Positions 8,818 to 18,514 are shown, numbered from the stretch's first letter. The stretch: DNA of 64,000 nt from Marinomonas spartinae (GCF_016461715.1 NZ_JAEMUI010000005.1:1-64000); one strand, 5' to 3'. Numbers and translations: made by a program. The notes: a model not told the origin generated them from the sequence alone.

Positions 8818-9486
8818 ATGGCACACCAACCTCTTGATGATCTTGAGTTAGATACAATAGAAACCTTTTTAGAATCCGATCGAGTTCATGAAGAATGTCA
8901 GAATTTCGTTATGGCCCACGGCTTTTTAACAGCACTGGCTATCTGCCCCTCCCAATTTACCGAAGAACAGTGGCTACCTGTCATTTTTGAGGAAACCCCA
9001 AACTTTGAAAGTCAAAAAGAAGAGAAGCAAATTACTCAACTGATGTCTCGCTTATTTGTTGATATCCAAAAAGAGCTTGAGTCAGAAGACGAGTTTCTCA
9101 TTCCATGCGAGTTAGAAATGGGACCAAGCGCAGAAGAACTCAGCGAACTTCAAGAATGGGCCACCGGTTTTATGGAGGGGGTGTTTATGACTGAAACCTT
9201 CTGGTTTGAAACCGAAAAAGAAGAAGTCGTGGCGGAGCTTTTACTCCCTATTATGGTGGCCTCTGATTTATTTGACGATGAAGAAGTGATACAGATCCGA
9301 CAAAGCGAAAAGCTCACTCGCTCCTGTATTGAACAAATTCCTGAAGTTGTAACAGACCTCTTTCTTGTGCTGCGTACCGAACCAGAAAAGCGCCCAGCTC
9401 CCTCCGCATCTAAGCATGCGAACAACAAACAATCAGGCAAAAAAACCAAAAACAACAAAAAGAAAACACATGGCAAAAAGCATTAA
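8818..9486 (+). CDS. UPF0149 YecA/YgfB-like protein
   Basis: A 222-residue acidic, helical protein resembling UPF0149 (YecA/YgfB). The conserved opening LDDLELDTIETFLES ... VMAHGFLTALAICP matches the family start, and the central ELQEWATGFMEGVF is another family hallmark. The last 30 residues are a Lys-rich tail (KQSGKKTKNNKKKTHGKKH) with no acidic residues. YecA proteins often end in a SEC-C zinc motif, which is absent here and replaced by this tail. Function is unknown; the tail suggests nucleic acid binding by charge alone. It is transcribed divergently from recQ. Confidence 0.7.
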   Translation: MAHQPLDDLELDTIETFLESDRVHEECQNFVMAHGFLTALAICPSQFTEEQWLPVIFEETPNFESQKEEKQITQLMSRLFVDIQKELESEDEFLIPCELEMGPSAEELSELQEWATGFMEGVFMTETFWFETEKEEVVAELLLPIMVASDLFDDEEVIQIRQSEKLTRSCIEQIPEVVTDLFLVLRTEPEKRPAPSASKHANNKQSGKKTKNNKKKTHGKKH

Positions 9487-9531
9487 GAACGAAAAGCTCT
9501 AGTTTATAAAAGCAATAATACTTCTCGGCTA

Positions 9532-10692
9532 TTATCGCTTATTTTCAGTCACTTTTTTTCTCACAGCAACAAAGGTTATGTCATCTATCTGTTCTGAGTG
9601 ACCTTGGTATTGAGAAAGCTTATTCTTTAGATCCTCTTGCGCTTGATTTAAATCGGCATTGGCATAACACGCCGATACAAGCGCTTCCAAGGACTCAGCC
9701 CCTAACATTTCCCCAGCTTCATTTTTTAACTCAGAGACACCATCAGTCGCGATAACTAAGGTATCCTCTGCAGCAATGCTGAATTCACCTAACGTGTTAT
9801 CAAACTCGGATGGTCCTAAAATTCCTAAGGGCATATGCATGGATTGCAAATAGTCTAGCCTGCCATCTTGGCGGCGTATATAAGCCTTGGGCATACCACC
9901 TCCCCAAAAAAACAAATGACCACCAGGCTTAATTAAGACAATGTAGGCTGCACAAAACATATAATCGGGCAGGATACTGATCAACATACGATTAATATGG
10001 CTTGCAAGTTTAGAGATTTCTATATGATCATCTACGGCATCAAAAAACGCTTGCGCAACAGGTAAGGCGCCAATGGAAGCGGAAAGACCATGGCCGGTAA
10101 AATCCCCTACAAATATGAGACGCGCTCCATCAGAACGGGAGTTAACAAGTGCTAAATCGCCATTGAAGCTAGCGGCAGATAATCGGGTAACCGCCACATT
10201 ATGATCGGTATTTTCACAGCGTATTAAGACATGATCAAGCACTTGATGAGCCATTTTATGCTCCCGCTCGATCATCGCTTTGTAATACACCAACTCCCGA
10301 TTTTTTTGCGACATCTCTTGCACAAGCATCACCTGGCGCTTGTGACTCTCTATACGAGTATTAAATAAAGCCTCTTGAAAGGGCTTCGGTAAAAAATCAT
10401 CAGCGCCAGCACTGAAACATTTCTCCATGGTCGAATCAGAAGATTGCGACGATAAAAAAATCATTGGAACAAAACGACCATTAGCTTTTAATTTGAGCTC
10501 CCGGATGAGAACTAAGCCGTTTCCTCCTTTTACAAGAACATCTAGGGTAACTAAATCAGGCTCCCAGTCTTCAAAAAGGTCAATCGCTTCTTGAAATGTC
10601 GTGGCGGTCTTTACATCTAGCCCATGCCCCTTAGCGCACACGCTAACGATTTCACGGTAAATAGGCTCGCTGTCGACACATAAAAGCTTCAT
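9532..10692 (-). CDS. Response regulator with PP2C/SpoIIE phosphatase output
   Basis: A 386-residue regulator. An N-terminal receiver domain (residues 1-120) has its phospho-acceptor in DLVTLDVLVKGG and the conserved Lys in FLPKPFQ. A short coiled linker follows, then a PP2C-type phosphatase domain (about 165-380) with GDFTGHG and VIATDGVSE, the metal-binding Asp motifs. It is the RsbU/HsbR class that dephosphorylates STAS anti-anti-sigma proteins. The start at 10692 gives the canonical MKLLCVDSEP; the frame continues upstream only into the STAS gene. The STAS partner lies directly upstream, so partner switching by this pair is a firm inference. Confidence 0.88.
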   Translation of the reverse strand: MKLLCVDSEPIYREIVSVCAKGHGLDVKTATTFQEAIDLFEDWEPDLVTLDVLVKGGNGLVLIRELKLKANGRFVPMIFLSSQSSDSTMEKCFSAGADDFLPKPFQEALFNTRIESHKRQVMLVQEMSQKNRELVYYKAMIEREHKMAHQVLDHVLIRCENTDHNVAVTRLSAASFNGDLALVNSRSDGARLIFVGDFTGHGLSASIGALPVAQAFFDAVDDHIEISKLASHINRMLISILPDYMFCAAYIVLIKPGGHLFFWGGGMPKAYIRRQDGRLDYLQSMHMPLGILGPSEFDNTLGEFSIAAEDTLVIATDGVSELKNEAGEMLGAESLEALVSACYANADLNQAQEDLKNKLSQYQGHSEQIDDITFVAVRKKVTENKR

Positions 10693-10702
10693 TAAAATGC
10701 CT

Positions 10703-11005
10703 TTATCGAATAGTGAAACGTTTGTCAAAACGAGAGATCATCAAAATATTTCTGATGAAGTCATTGGCACCTTTTAACTCTATTTCGCACTCATCACCTA
10801 AACTGTTTTTCATGCTAAGCAGCATACCCAAAGCGGCACTATCCAAGTACTCAACCTGGCTCATATCAACACTAAAAGACAATTTCTGGCCAATAAAATC
10901 AGCGTAAGCGTCTTTAAATTCATTGAATAAAGAAAAATCAAAACTTCCAATAATGATAATATCAACACAATTATCAGCTTGATGATAATTTACTGTAATG
11001 CTCAT
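10703..11005 (-). CDS. STAS-domain anti-anti-sigma factor
   Basis: A 100-residue single STAS domain. The phosphorylatable Ser lies in VEYLDSAALGMLL, the standard DSxxL motif around residue 59. Starting at 11005 gives MSITVNYHQAD, a normal STAS opening; upstream in-frame ATGs at 11017 and 11014 are possible alternatives. The gene lies between bolA and the PP2C response regulator, all on one strand with short spacing. Dephosphorylation by the regulator would free it to bind an anti-sigma factor, but no anti-sigma kinase gene is visible in this window. Confidence 0.85.
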   Translation of the reverse strand: MSITVNYHQADNCVDIIIIGSFDFSLFNEFKDAYADFIGQKLSFSVDMSQVEYLDSAALGMLLSMKNSLGDECEIELKGANDFIRNILMISRFDKRFTIR

Positions 11006-11028
11006 ATGAACCATCATAACGCGAGTTA

Positions 11029-11340
11029 TTACCCGCGTCCTCCTCCGTGACAATTAGGTGATCCAGACACATCACCTTGACGCTCCGACCATTCTTCAGG
11101 GGTAAACAGATGCATTGCTAACGCATGAATAATATCCATTTGTTTAGATAATATACTGTAAACTAGCTGATGACGCTGCACTAAACGCTTACCAGAAAAC
11201 TGTTCACTAACTAAAACCAACTTAAAATGTGACTCACTACCTTCTGGCACATTGTGCATATAGCTCTCGTTTTCTAAAACGAGATACTGAGGAGAAAACG
11301 CCTCCTCTAAGCTCTGTTTAATATCGCTTTCTATTTTCAT
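11029..11340 (-). CDS. bolA: BolA-family protein
   Basis: A 103-residue BolA-like protein. Family features are the N-terminal helix, SESHFKLVLVSEQFSGKRLVQRHQLVYSIL as the core with the conserved HxxLVY stretch (about residues 37-66), and the final LHALAMH-like helix (IIHALAMHLFTPEEW). The short tail ending in CHGGGRG is not a standard part of BolA. BolA proteins pair with monothiol glutaredoxins in iron-sulfur handling and influence morphology and biofilm. It is the first gene of a unit that continues into the STAS and PP2C genes, which links it to envelope or lifestyle switching by context only. Confidence 0.88.
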   Translation of the reverse strand: MKIESDIKQSLEEAFSPQYLVLENESYMHNVPEGSESHFKLVLVSEQFSGKRLVQRHQLVYSILSKQMDIIHALAMHLFTPEEWSERQGDVSGSPNCHGGGRG

Positions 11341-11445
11341 TATTATCTCGGTCTATCATTTAATCTAGTCGTTCTAATACTATATTAACCCCATATTTCG
11401 CAGTCATATAGCATTCATGTCAGTAACCCGTTAATCACACCGACT

Positions 11446-14400
11446 TTATGCTGGATTTAAAATGGCTTCCATATCACCATTCAGCAACGTTTGACCTTTT
11501 TCTTTTGGATAAGCCACGTCAATAGAAACCGCTCCGCCCTCACGCCACACACTGATCACCGTATCCATATTCGCCGCCATAACAGCTCGTTTATCATCAG
11601 GTGCCGCCGCGATAACTTGCAAACCGATGTCCTTCATAAAGCCCATACAAGTCGACGTTTTAATCATATCTATTTTGTTAAACGCTTCATCGAACATGGC
11701 CAAAGAGAAGCCGCCAACAATGTCACCATCCATTGTCTCGTGCAATCGATAAGTCGTCGATAACGCCGCCGCGATTGCCAAATAAAATGGGATTTGATGC
11801 TCACCACCCGACCCCGTCTGAATTCGCTGACTTAACGTTGTCTTCTTGTTACCATCCGCATCGAGAATATCGACCTCGAAGTTATAAAACTTACGATAAT
11901 CCGCCAGATCCTGTTGCTTCTCTTCGTCTGTAATCAGCTCTTGAATCGCCGTAATGGCACGCAAATGCTCTGGATCCCCCGTCATTTCAGGGTCAAACAA
12001 ACCACCGACATTCGCTTGATCTTGTGCACTAAAACGATCGACCAAGTCAAGAATATCTTTCATATCACCATTTGGGTAATAACGGAACTGGTAAGTTTCA
12101 TTATTAAAGGGGCGACGCTTTAAACTGTGATTGAGTTCTCTAATAATGTGAGCGACCTGATCCAAGGAATCTTTAAGTTTTGACACATAATCAGAACGGA
12201 AAGTTTCCTCGGCTTCTCGCCTAGCAAGCTCGGCACGTTTGGCATATTTTGCCAACTCTGTTTCACTTAACACGTCAATTTGATAATTCACATAATGTTG
12301 AAACTCTTCAAATTTGGATTCCAGATAATCCAGTTGGATATCATTATCCATATTCGCATTATGATATTTAGCATAGTGGTCAGCCACATCTTTACGCACT
12401 TTTTGATCAAAGCTTCGCGACTTATCTTCTGCTTTTTCGGCACGACTGATGGCTTCCTTATAAATGGCGGCCCCATTGACCATACTGTTTTCTAACAATG
12501 CATAACGCTCACTGGCAAATTCTGCATTATAAAGCGGGCTGGTAGTGAGACGATTACGCTCCTCATCAAGAGCCGATAAGGCCGAACTCAATTGGTTTTT
12601 CTGCGTATTCAATGCACCGTATTGCTCGGAAATTTGTTGCCGTTCGCGGTCCAATTTTTTCTGATCCAGTTCTACCGTTTCAATACGCACTTTCAGCGCT
12701 TCAATCTTCTCTTGAAGGTCTTTATCATCATGCTGCTGAAGTTGAGCGATTTCCGCTTCGACATTTTCAAGCTCTTGTGTCAGTCGAGTAACTGCATGGG
12801 TCGCATTATTTAATGTTTCAGCATCGAACTGATTGCTCGCCATAATACGTCCCAACAGATTATCTGCCTGCTCTAAGCGCTGGTCAGCCTTAAGGTGATC
12901 CATCAACTCGCCACTTAATTTAGCTAATTGCTCTTCGCGGGACTGCCTCATGCCTTCTGTATTAATACCTACCATCATATGCGGCACAGATCGTATGGTG
13001 GAAATACTGCCAGACAACTTCAACATCCCATCCGCAGTCATCGCGCTTTCTTCACGCAAGAGCTCGCGCTCTGTTTCCACTGGCTTGATACCACCTAACC
13101 GACGATTCAAATACGCTTGGGCATGGTCATTGTTGCAACGAATAAATTTGAGCGCTGAATTACGATCACCACGGCTTAGCCATAACCTAGTCTGGGTTGT
13201 ATCAACAACACGACAGCCCATTAGCTGACGACGATGGGCACGGAAAATGCGAATTGCTTCTTCCGCATCCTCAGGCTCAACAATCAAAGCTTCACGCTGA
13301 GCTCCTAAATACCCTTCAATTGAATCTTGCCATTTACGATCCGTCACCTCTGCCAAATGACTAAGAGGGGTTGCCGTGATCTGAGCGTCTTTTAATAGCG
13401 CAATCAAACGCTTGGTATTTTGCGATAATGGGCTCACCCCACCTTTCAAGGAAGATACATCCGACTCGAGTTGTTTACACTCATCTTTCAAGTTCAAAAT
13501 GGTACGATTTAATTCTGAACGCTGCCTGAATACCAAGGACTTTTCAGTATCTAAACTTTCATTGAGCGCACTCAATAGTTGAGTTAACGGTTTTAAACTC
13601 GCTTCAATACGGCCATCTTCACCAATCAAACCAATATAATTGCCTGTTTCTTTTACCAGTGCATTTGTCGGTTCAGATAACAGATCCTCAAAGGCCGATA
13701 GAGATGACATCAACACCATGATTTGGCGGGCCTGAACAATGGCCTTTTGATCTTGCTGAGCTTGCAATACTAAGAACTTTTTATTCTGCTCTAACTGCTG
13801 AAGCTTAAGCCCAACATCAGAATGCTCGTACTGCTGTTCTAAGCGTAACAATTGCCCCTGCAATTGCTTAAGCAAATGCCCTTGCGTCGTCAACTCTTCA
13901 TCAATTTCTTCTTCACGCTCTTTATGGAGCTCGTACTGGTCTTGTATGTCATCTTGTTTGGTACTTAACTCATCAAAACGCGCTTCCGTTGCGATCCAAT
14001 GATAATTAACCGCCGTTTGCTCCTGCTGGTGTTTTTTCTCACACTCTTGCTGGATCAATTTGAGATCGTCAATACGCTTGGAGACTTCTTGGGTTTTGCT
14101 TTCCAATTGACGATATTCATGGAGTGATTTTTGATACGCTCCCACCTGAAGTGGCGCTTCTGCTAAAACGAAATCTTGAACAAAACGCGTAGGCGAAGCA
14201 ATGGGCACAAATTTTAAGGCGTTTTTAAAGTTCTTCAAGAAACTATCAAGGGTAATCAACTGATCAGAACTTGGGCTAAGCTCTTCTAAATAGCGATTGA
14301 TATATTGTGTAGCTGAAGCACTGCCTGACTTAATGTAAGGGTCTAGGCAGGCTTTTTTCATATTTTCCCGCACTTCAATCCAAGGTTTCGCCTTATAGCT

Positions 14401-14862
14401 TTTGCCTTCCATCGCATCAATAAAGTCTTCTTTATGAACCCCCAAATTCGGCAACACATAACGCCCCAAGGTATCCTCCTCAGGTGACGCCAACGATGCA
14501 CTTAATGCAATACCAACCGTCGATTCCTTACCTGTGATAGAGTCTTCGAACACTAGCGCCAGATAACTGATAGCATCTTGCCTTGGTTGCGCACCGAAGC
14601 TTTTCGAGTTGGCTTGGCCTGAATCAATCATGCCTAAAATATAAGAGCGAATACTACGCCCACTTGCCTTACCATCGTTTGCACTGGCGTTATAGTTAAG
14701 ATGGCGTTTACTTGCGCCAGTTAAGACGGTTTGAATGGCATCTAGAATCGACGATTTCCCAGACCCCGTTGGCCCGATAATCGCAGTATTACCTCGGATA
14801 TTGATTTCTTCTGCACCCAACAGGTACCAGTTTACCAATACAATTCGATTTAACTTTTTCAT
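11446..14862 (-). CDS. mksB: SMC-like condensin ATPase MksB/JetC
   Basis: A 1138-residue SMC-like ATPase. Walker A is GPTGSGKSS (residues 30-38). Long heptad-rich coiled coils flank a central hinge at about residues 480-650. Near the C-terminus the ABC signature SGGE is at about 1018-1021 and Walker B LAMFDEAF at 1054-1061. The two halves form one ATPase head, as in MukB, MksB and the Wadjet protein JetC. It is the last gene of a three-gene operon, 15 bp after mksE. No JetD/MksG nuclease gene follows; the next gene is bolA. A chromosome-organising condensin is therefore more likely than a plasmid-cutting Wadjet system. Confidence 0.88.
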   Translation of the reverse strand: MKKLNRIVLVNWYLLGAEEINIRGNTAIIGPTGSGKSSILDAIQTVLTGASKRHLNYNASANDGKASGRSIRSYILGMIDSGQANSKSFGAQPRQDAISYLALVFEDSITGKESTVGIALSASLASPEEDTLGRYVLPNLGVHKEDFIDAMEGKSYKAKPWIEVRENMKKACLDPYIKSGSASATQYINRYLEELSPSSDQLITLDSFLKNFKNALKFVPIASPTRFVQDFVLAEAPLQVGAYQKSLHEYRQLESKTQEVSKRIDDLKLIQQECEKKHQQEQTAVNYHWIATEARFDELSTKQDDIQDQYELHKEREEEIDEELTTQGHLLKQLQGQLLRLEQQYEHSDVGLKLQQLEQNKKFLVLQAQQDQKAIVQARQIMVLMSSLSAFEDLLSEPTNALVKETGNYIGLIGEDGRIEASLKPLTQLLSALNESLDTEKSLVFRQRSELNRTILNLKDECKQLESDVSSLKGGVSPLSQNTKRLIALLKDAQITATPLSHLAEVTDRKWQDSIEGYLGAQREALIVEPEDAEEAIRIFRAHRRQLMGCRVVDTTQTRLWLSRGDRNSALKFIRCNNDHAQAYLNRRLGGIKPVETERELLREESAMTADGMLKLSGSISTIRSVPHMMVGINTEGMRQSREEQLAKLSGELMDHLKADQRLEQADNLLGRIMASNQFDAETLNNATHAVTRLTQELENVEAEIAQLQQHDDKDLQEKIEALKVRIETVELDQKKLDRERQQISEQYGALNTQKNQLSSALSALDEERNRLTTSPLYNAEFASERYALLENSMVNGAAIYKEAISRAEKAEDKSRSFDQKVRKDVADHYAKYHNANMDNDIQLDYLESKFEEFQHYVNYQIDVLSETELAKYAKRAELARREAEETFRSDYVSKLKDSLDQVAHIIRELNHSLKRRPFNNETYQFRYYPNGDMKDILDLVDRFSAQDQANVGGLFDPEMTGDPEHLRAITAIQELITDEEKQQDLADYRKFYNFEVDILDADGNKKTTLSQRIQTGSGGEHQIPFYLAIAAALSTTYRLHETMDGDIVGGFSLAMFDEAFNKIDMIKTSTCMGFMKDIGLQVIAAAPDDKRAVMAANMDTVISVWREGGAVSIDVAYPKEKGQTLLNGDMEAILNPA

Positions 14863-14877
14863 GTCTTGGTTCCTGTC

Positions 14878-15609
14878 CTAGTCTTCTTTTTTCATCGATT
14901 CTGTTGTATTTTTACCATTATTAGACTCGGCGTCAGTATCACCTGCGTCATTAGATCCGTCGACACTCACATCTGAGGAACTGGACTGTTGAGCATCATC
15001 TGGATCCAACTCAATATCGTCATCGTCAGGATCTACACCATTGAACGACTCCAGTTGACGCAAGTAAGCCTCCGTCACAATTAATCGCACGACAGGCGTT
15101 ATATTAATGATCATATTTTTGCTGTCTTCATCGTAAGTTTTACCACGAATAATGACACCATGACGGCTAAATAAACTGAGAATGTCTTTAAAGCGCGTTT
15201 CCGTTGGAATTTCTCGCTTCACCAATTGCACATAGCGATCCAATATCGTATGCGTATTCGTAGCGACAAACCCATTATCGACTTCGAAGTTTTCCACTTT
15301 TTCTTCGTATATTTGGCGCAGTACCAATAGAAAAAGGGTTTCATCGGTTTTTAAACGAACAAACGCTTCGCGCTGAACGGGTAAAACGCCTGCCAAACGC
15401 TCATTCTCATTCACATATAACTTCATACCCAGCGCATCAAACACATTGGAAAAATAATCATGATATGACTCAACCAATAAATAATGCTTTCTTTGCCCAT
15501 GCTTAAAGGCGCTCACGAACTGATTCGCGAGTACGAAGTTGGCGGTTTGTTGAAACTCTTGAGCGTCTTTTCCAGACTCCTCAACCACTTTCTTTAATTC
15601 TCTAAGCAT
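14878..15609 (-). CDS. mksE: MksE/JetB-type condensin subunit (DUF4194)
   Basis: A 243-residue protein of the DUF4194 type, equivalent to MksE or JetB. Residues 1-190 form the winged-helix region (NFVLANQFVSAFKHGQRKHY, then DETLFLLVLRQIYEEKVEN). The last 50 residues are an acidic, Ser/Asp-rich low-complexity tail. The ATG overlaps the stop codon of mksF, indicating translational coupling. MksE dimers bridge the kleisin MksF to the SMC heads. The role is assigned mainly from gene order and from the pairing with an SMC-like ATPase; the sequence itself is weakly conserved. Confidence 0.82.
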   Translation of the reverse strand: MLRELKKVVEESGKDAQEFQQTANFVLANQFVSAFKHGQRKHYLLVESYHDYFSNVFDALGMKLYVNENERLAGVLPVQREAFVRLKTDETLFLLVLRQIYEEKVENFEVDNGFVATNTHTILDRYVQLVKREIPTETRFKDILSLFSRHGVIIRGKTYDEDSKNMIINITPVVRLIVTEAYLRQLESFNGVDPDDDDIELDPDDAQQSSSSDVSVDGSNDAGDTDAESNNGKNTTESMKKED

Positions 15610-17000
15610 TACGCTTGGCTCCTACGCACTACATTAAATTCACGACATTCTACAAAGTCATGCACATCTAAATAACGCTCTGTAAATTGTACTTCAAACG
15701 CTTTTTCTATTTTCTTTGCGGTTACCCCCAAAGAGCCGACATAGCGCAAATGATCAAAGCACACTAAGTCTTCGACCGACTCAATGGTGAAGTCCAAGAT
15801 ATGCTTGTTCTCTTGGGTGTTCATTTGCCGTTCCAGATAACTTTGCAGCTTGGTCACCGTTACTTGGCGGGCTTCGTGGAAGCGGCGTTGATGATCTCTC
15901 AGTTTAATGGCATCAATAGAAACTTCCGCAGGGGTCATCACTCTTGGTGGTGGCGGCTCTCGGCGTTTCATCGGCTGTGCCGCAGATTCCATCCCCACAA
16001 CGCGAGTACCAATGACATTTTTTAAGGTCGGCAAGCGCTCGAATTTGGCAACATCAGATATAATCCCAGATATTTTATTTGCCATGCCTGGGCGAGAACT
16101 GTCCATATAACGAGCCGTATCAGCGGCGCGTTTTTCTAATCGATAACGGTATTCATCAATGCGATCCAAACGTTGCTCAATGGTACTGAAGGTTTGAATA
16201 ATGTCTCTACAGTCTTTTTCTACCAGAGCTTGCGCTTCGGCCATGGTAATTAACTGTTGATCCACATAACATTGGGCCACATCGCCCATTAATGCGGGGT
16301 TGGACAAAAATTCCTGAGCGTACTCTAGAATTTGCCGTCTAAAGCGAAAAGGATTATTGCTGGTTTTGATGGTTTTATAGTCTGCGATTAAAATGCCTTC
16401 TACAAATAAATCAAAAAAACCAGCCACGATGGCTTTTGGATCGCGGCTTGAAAACAACTCTCTTTGTAAGCTACGGATCCCCAGCAAAATCTGATTAAGA
16501 TGGGCCGAGAAATCCCGCGATGCTTCAGCGGATTGACTCAAAGTCACCCCACGCTCTTTGGGATGTTTCGCAACGGATTCCAAGTTACTTAGAATGCTCA
16601 GCACCGTGGCCCCATAGTTGCGTTTACCATGACGGCTAATTTCCACCAAAGCACGCAACAACATAGAGATTTGCGGCGTCATCAACACACTGACACGGTA
16701 CAGCTCTTGCTCTTCGACAAGCCATCCGGTATTGACTAGCCGATGATAAATTCTTAGGGCGTAATCATGAATGGTTTTAGGGGATTCGAAGGATTCCTTT
16801 TGCTCATCGTGCCAAGCGTAACTGTCTAAGTTATGCAGAGTATCTTCAATCGATTCAATAATAGTCGATTTTTCTTTAATAGGATCTTCAGCGTGGTCGT
16901 AAAAAACCTCCGCTAAATCATACAATACCGCTTCAATTAAACCACGGTTTGAACCAGATAGTGCTTGGAAAATTTCATCAGGAAGGTGTCTAAAAAGCAT
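15609..17000 (-). CDS. mksF: MksF/JetA-type kleisin subunit
   Basis: A 463-residue protein at the head of the operon, corresponding to MksF or the Wadjet protein JetA. It begins MLFRHLPDEIFQALSG, typical of JetA-family winged-helix starts. The centre is mainly helical with a coiled stretch (about residues 245-300). It ends with a small domain (DFTIESVEDLVCFDHLRYVG) resembling the kleisin C-terminal winged helix that binds the SMC cap. It overlaps mksE by 1 bp. The order F-E-B is the standard order of MksBEF. Phylogeny would be needed to separate the MksF and JetA branches. Confidence 0.82.
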   Translation of the reverse strand: MLFRHLPDEIFQALSGSNRGLIEAVLYDLAEVFYDHAEDPIKEKSTIIESIEDTLHNLDSYAWHDEQKESFESPKTIHDYALRIYHRLVNTGWLVEEQELYRVSVLMTPQISMLLRALVEISRHGKRNYGATVLSILSNLESVAKHPKERGVTLSQSAEASRDFSAHLNQILLGIRSLQRELFSSRDPKAIVAGFFDLFVEGILIADYKTIKTSNNPFRFRRQILEYAQEFLSNPALMGDVAQCYVDQQLITMAEAQALVEKDCRDIIQTFSTIEQRLDRIDEYRYRLEKRAADTARYMDSSRPGMANKISGIISDVAKFERLPTLKNVIGTRVVGMESAAQPMKRREPPPPRVMTPAEVSIDAIKLRDHQRRFHEARQVTVTKLQSYLERQMNTQENKHILDFTIESVEDLVCFDHLRYVGSLGVTAKKIEKAFEVQFTERYLDVHDFVECREFNVVRRSQA

Positions 17001-17035
17001 CCATTATGCTCCAAAGCTAGAGAGTAAAGTCAGCA

Positions 17036-17416
17036 TTAATTGTTTTGTCCCAAATGATGAGCAATAACCTGATCCATGGCCTGTTTGACGATGTCATCTT
17101 CACCAATAGGAGACAGTAACTCTATCTCTAAATCATCACGTTTTAGACTTTCTATTTGAGCCGGCACATCATAACGTAAATGACGCCCTACCGCGAAAAA
17201 CAATGGCAAAACAGCCACTTTCTTAACACGCTTATCTAAATGTTGCACAACGTCTTCCAAACTTGGCTCTGTCAACTCCATATAAGCCAAACTTGAGCGC
17301 TCTGCACCGAAACGAGAAATCGCTCGATCATATAACGACTCGAAAGGCTTCTTCCACATAGGGTCTGGGCTTCCATGTGCAAGAAGTATGATGTGATCGT
17401 ATTCTTTGCGTAGCAT
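17036..17416 (-). CDS. cbiX: CbiX-family sirohydrochlorin cobaltochelatase-like protein
   Basis: A 126-residue single-domain class II chelatase homologue. Metal-binding residues are likely His in ILLAHGSPDP (about residue 14) and His in FFAVGRHLRYDVP (about 79). Small CbiX proteins insert cobalt or nickel into sirohydrochlorin, acting as dimers. No cobalamin or siroheme genes are nearby, so the physiological substrate is uncertain. It lies 35 bp upstream of the mksFEB operon in the same orientation and may be its first gene, though no functional link is known. Confidence 0.8.
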   Translation of the reverse strand: MLRKEYDHIILLAHGSPDPMWKKPFESLYDRAISRFGAERSSLAYMELTEPSLEDVVQHLDKRVKKVAVLPLFFAVGRHLRYDVPAQIESLKRDDLEIELLSPIGEDDIVKQAMDQVIAHHLGQNN

Positions 17417-17616
17417 TGTGATACCTAATGTTTCTTAATCCCCCCATTTTAGCCATCATAAGGTAGAAAAAGAAGGCGTTTATAGAAAAAGCTTACTTAA
17501 CTGTACAATAGTTAAACCACTTTTGGAGATTTTTGCTTTTCTATAGAAAGCATTGATCCCATTTCCTTTTTTTTGCGTAATCATTATTGTATTTGAAAAT
17601 AACTAGGGCCATAAAA

Positions 17617-18504
17617 ATGAAGATACTTGTATCTGGAGCAACCGGCTTTATCGGACGCTCACTTATTCCTACTCTGCAAAAAGCAGGGCATCAAGTATAT
17701 GCATTGGTGCGTCAAACAGACAGTCGTCTGGATAAAAGTATTCAGCAGTTTACCGTCCATACACTAAAAGAACTGGATGAACCAATGGACGCCTTTATTA
17801 ATTTAGCAGGAGAAGGCATTGCCGATAAACCGTGGACAGAAAAGCGCAAAAAAAGTCTATTTGATAGCCGTGTCACTCTAACCAAAAAAATTCAACAAGC
17901 GCTTAAATACTGCCCCAAAATCGTTATATCCATGTCAGCCGTCGGTTTGTACGGAAGCGACTCGAACCAAACCTACCATGAAGAAAGCCCTCTACCACAA
18001 GATGGCTTTGCCCATGAAATTTGCCAAGCTTGGGAGAAAGCGGCAATAGACTTTGCAACGCACGGTGCACGCCTAGTCATTTTCCGACTCGGTGTCGTAT
18101 TAGGCCCTAACGGTGGCGCCTTAGACAAAATGCGCCCTGCTTATTTATTTGGCTTGGGTGGGAAAATTGGCAATGGCAATCAATGGTTTGCGTGGATACA
18201 CATTGACGATGTCATCAAGGCTATTAATCAAGCCCTATCAGATGAGAAGATGCAGGGAGCATATAACCTTGTTGCCCCAGACATCATTCAACAGAAAACC
18301 TTTGCAAAATCTTTTGCAGCGTCACTTAATCGCCCTGCGGTCTTTCCTCTGCCAGCCTTTATCTTGGAACTGGCTCTGGGCGACATGGCAAGCCTATTAA
18401 CAAAAGGCCCTAAAATCCTCCCGACTCGACTAACAAATGAGGGGGTTGAATTTACCTATCCTGCAATTGATGGCGCCTTGATAGCGGTTCAAAATCGGCG
18501 TTAG
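17617..18504 (+). CDS. TIGR01777-type NAD-dependent epimerase (YfcH-like)
   Basis: A 295-residue extended short-chain dehydrogenase-like protein of the YfcH/SDR39U1 type. The nucleotide-binding motif is VSGATGFIGRSL near the N-terminus. INLAGEGIADKPWTEKRK and SAVGLYG are family hallmarks, and GxxxWFAWIHIDDV is the conserved later motif. The catalytic Tyr-x-x-x-Lys is not obvious, as is common in this subfamily, whose function is unknown. A start at 17587 exists in frame, but the ATG at 17617 has an AGGGC site and starts the Rossmann fold correctly. It is divergent from cbiX. Confidence 0.82.
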   Translation: MKILVSGATGFIGRSLIPTLQKAGHQVYALVRQTDSRLDKSIQQFTVHTLKELDEPMDAFINLAGEGIADKPWTEKRKKSLFDSRVTLTKKIQQALKYCPKIVISMSAVGLYGSDSNQTYHEESPLPQDGFAHEICQAWEKAAIDFATHGARLVIFRLGVVLGPNGGALDKMRPAYLFGLGGKIGNGNQWFAWIHIDDVIKAINQALSDEKMQGAYNLVAPDIIQQKTFAKSFAASLNRPAVFPLPAFILELALGDMASLLTKGPKILPTRLTNEGVEFTYPAIDGALIAVQNRR

Positions 18505-18514
18505 CGCTTTTTCT

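Noticed and set aside
12288-12813. Several open frames inside mksB on both strands
   Set aside because: They are by-products of the coiled-coil codon composition, without ribosome sites or recognisable domains.
11446-17000. Full Wadjet (JetABCD) plasmid defence system
   Set aside because: No JetD/MksG nuclease gene is present next to the three condensin genes, so the four-gene system is not supported.
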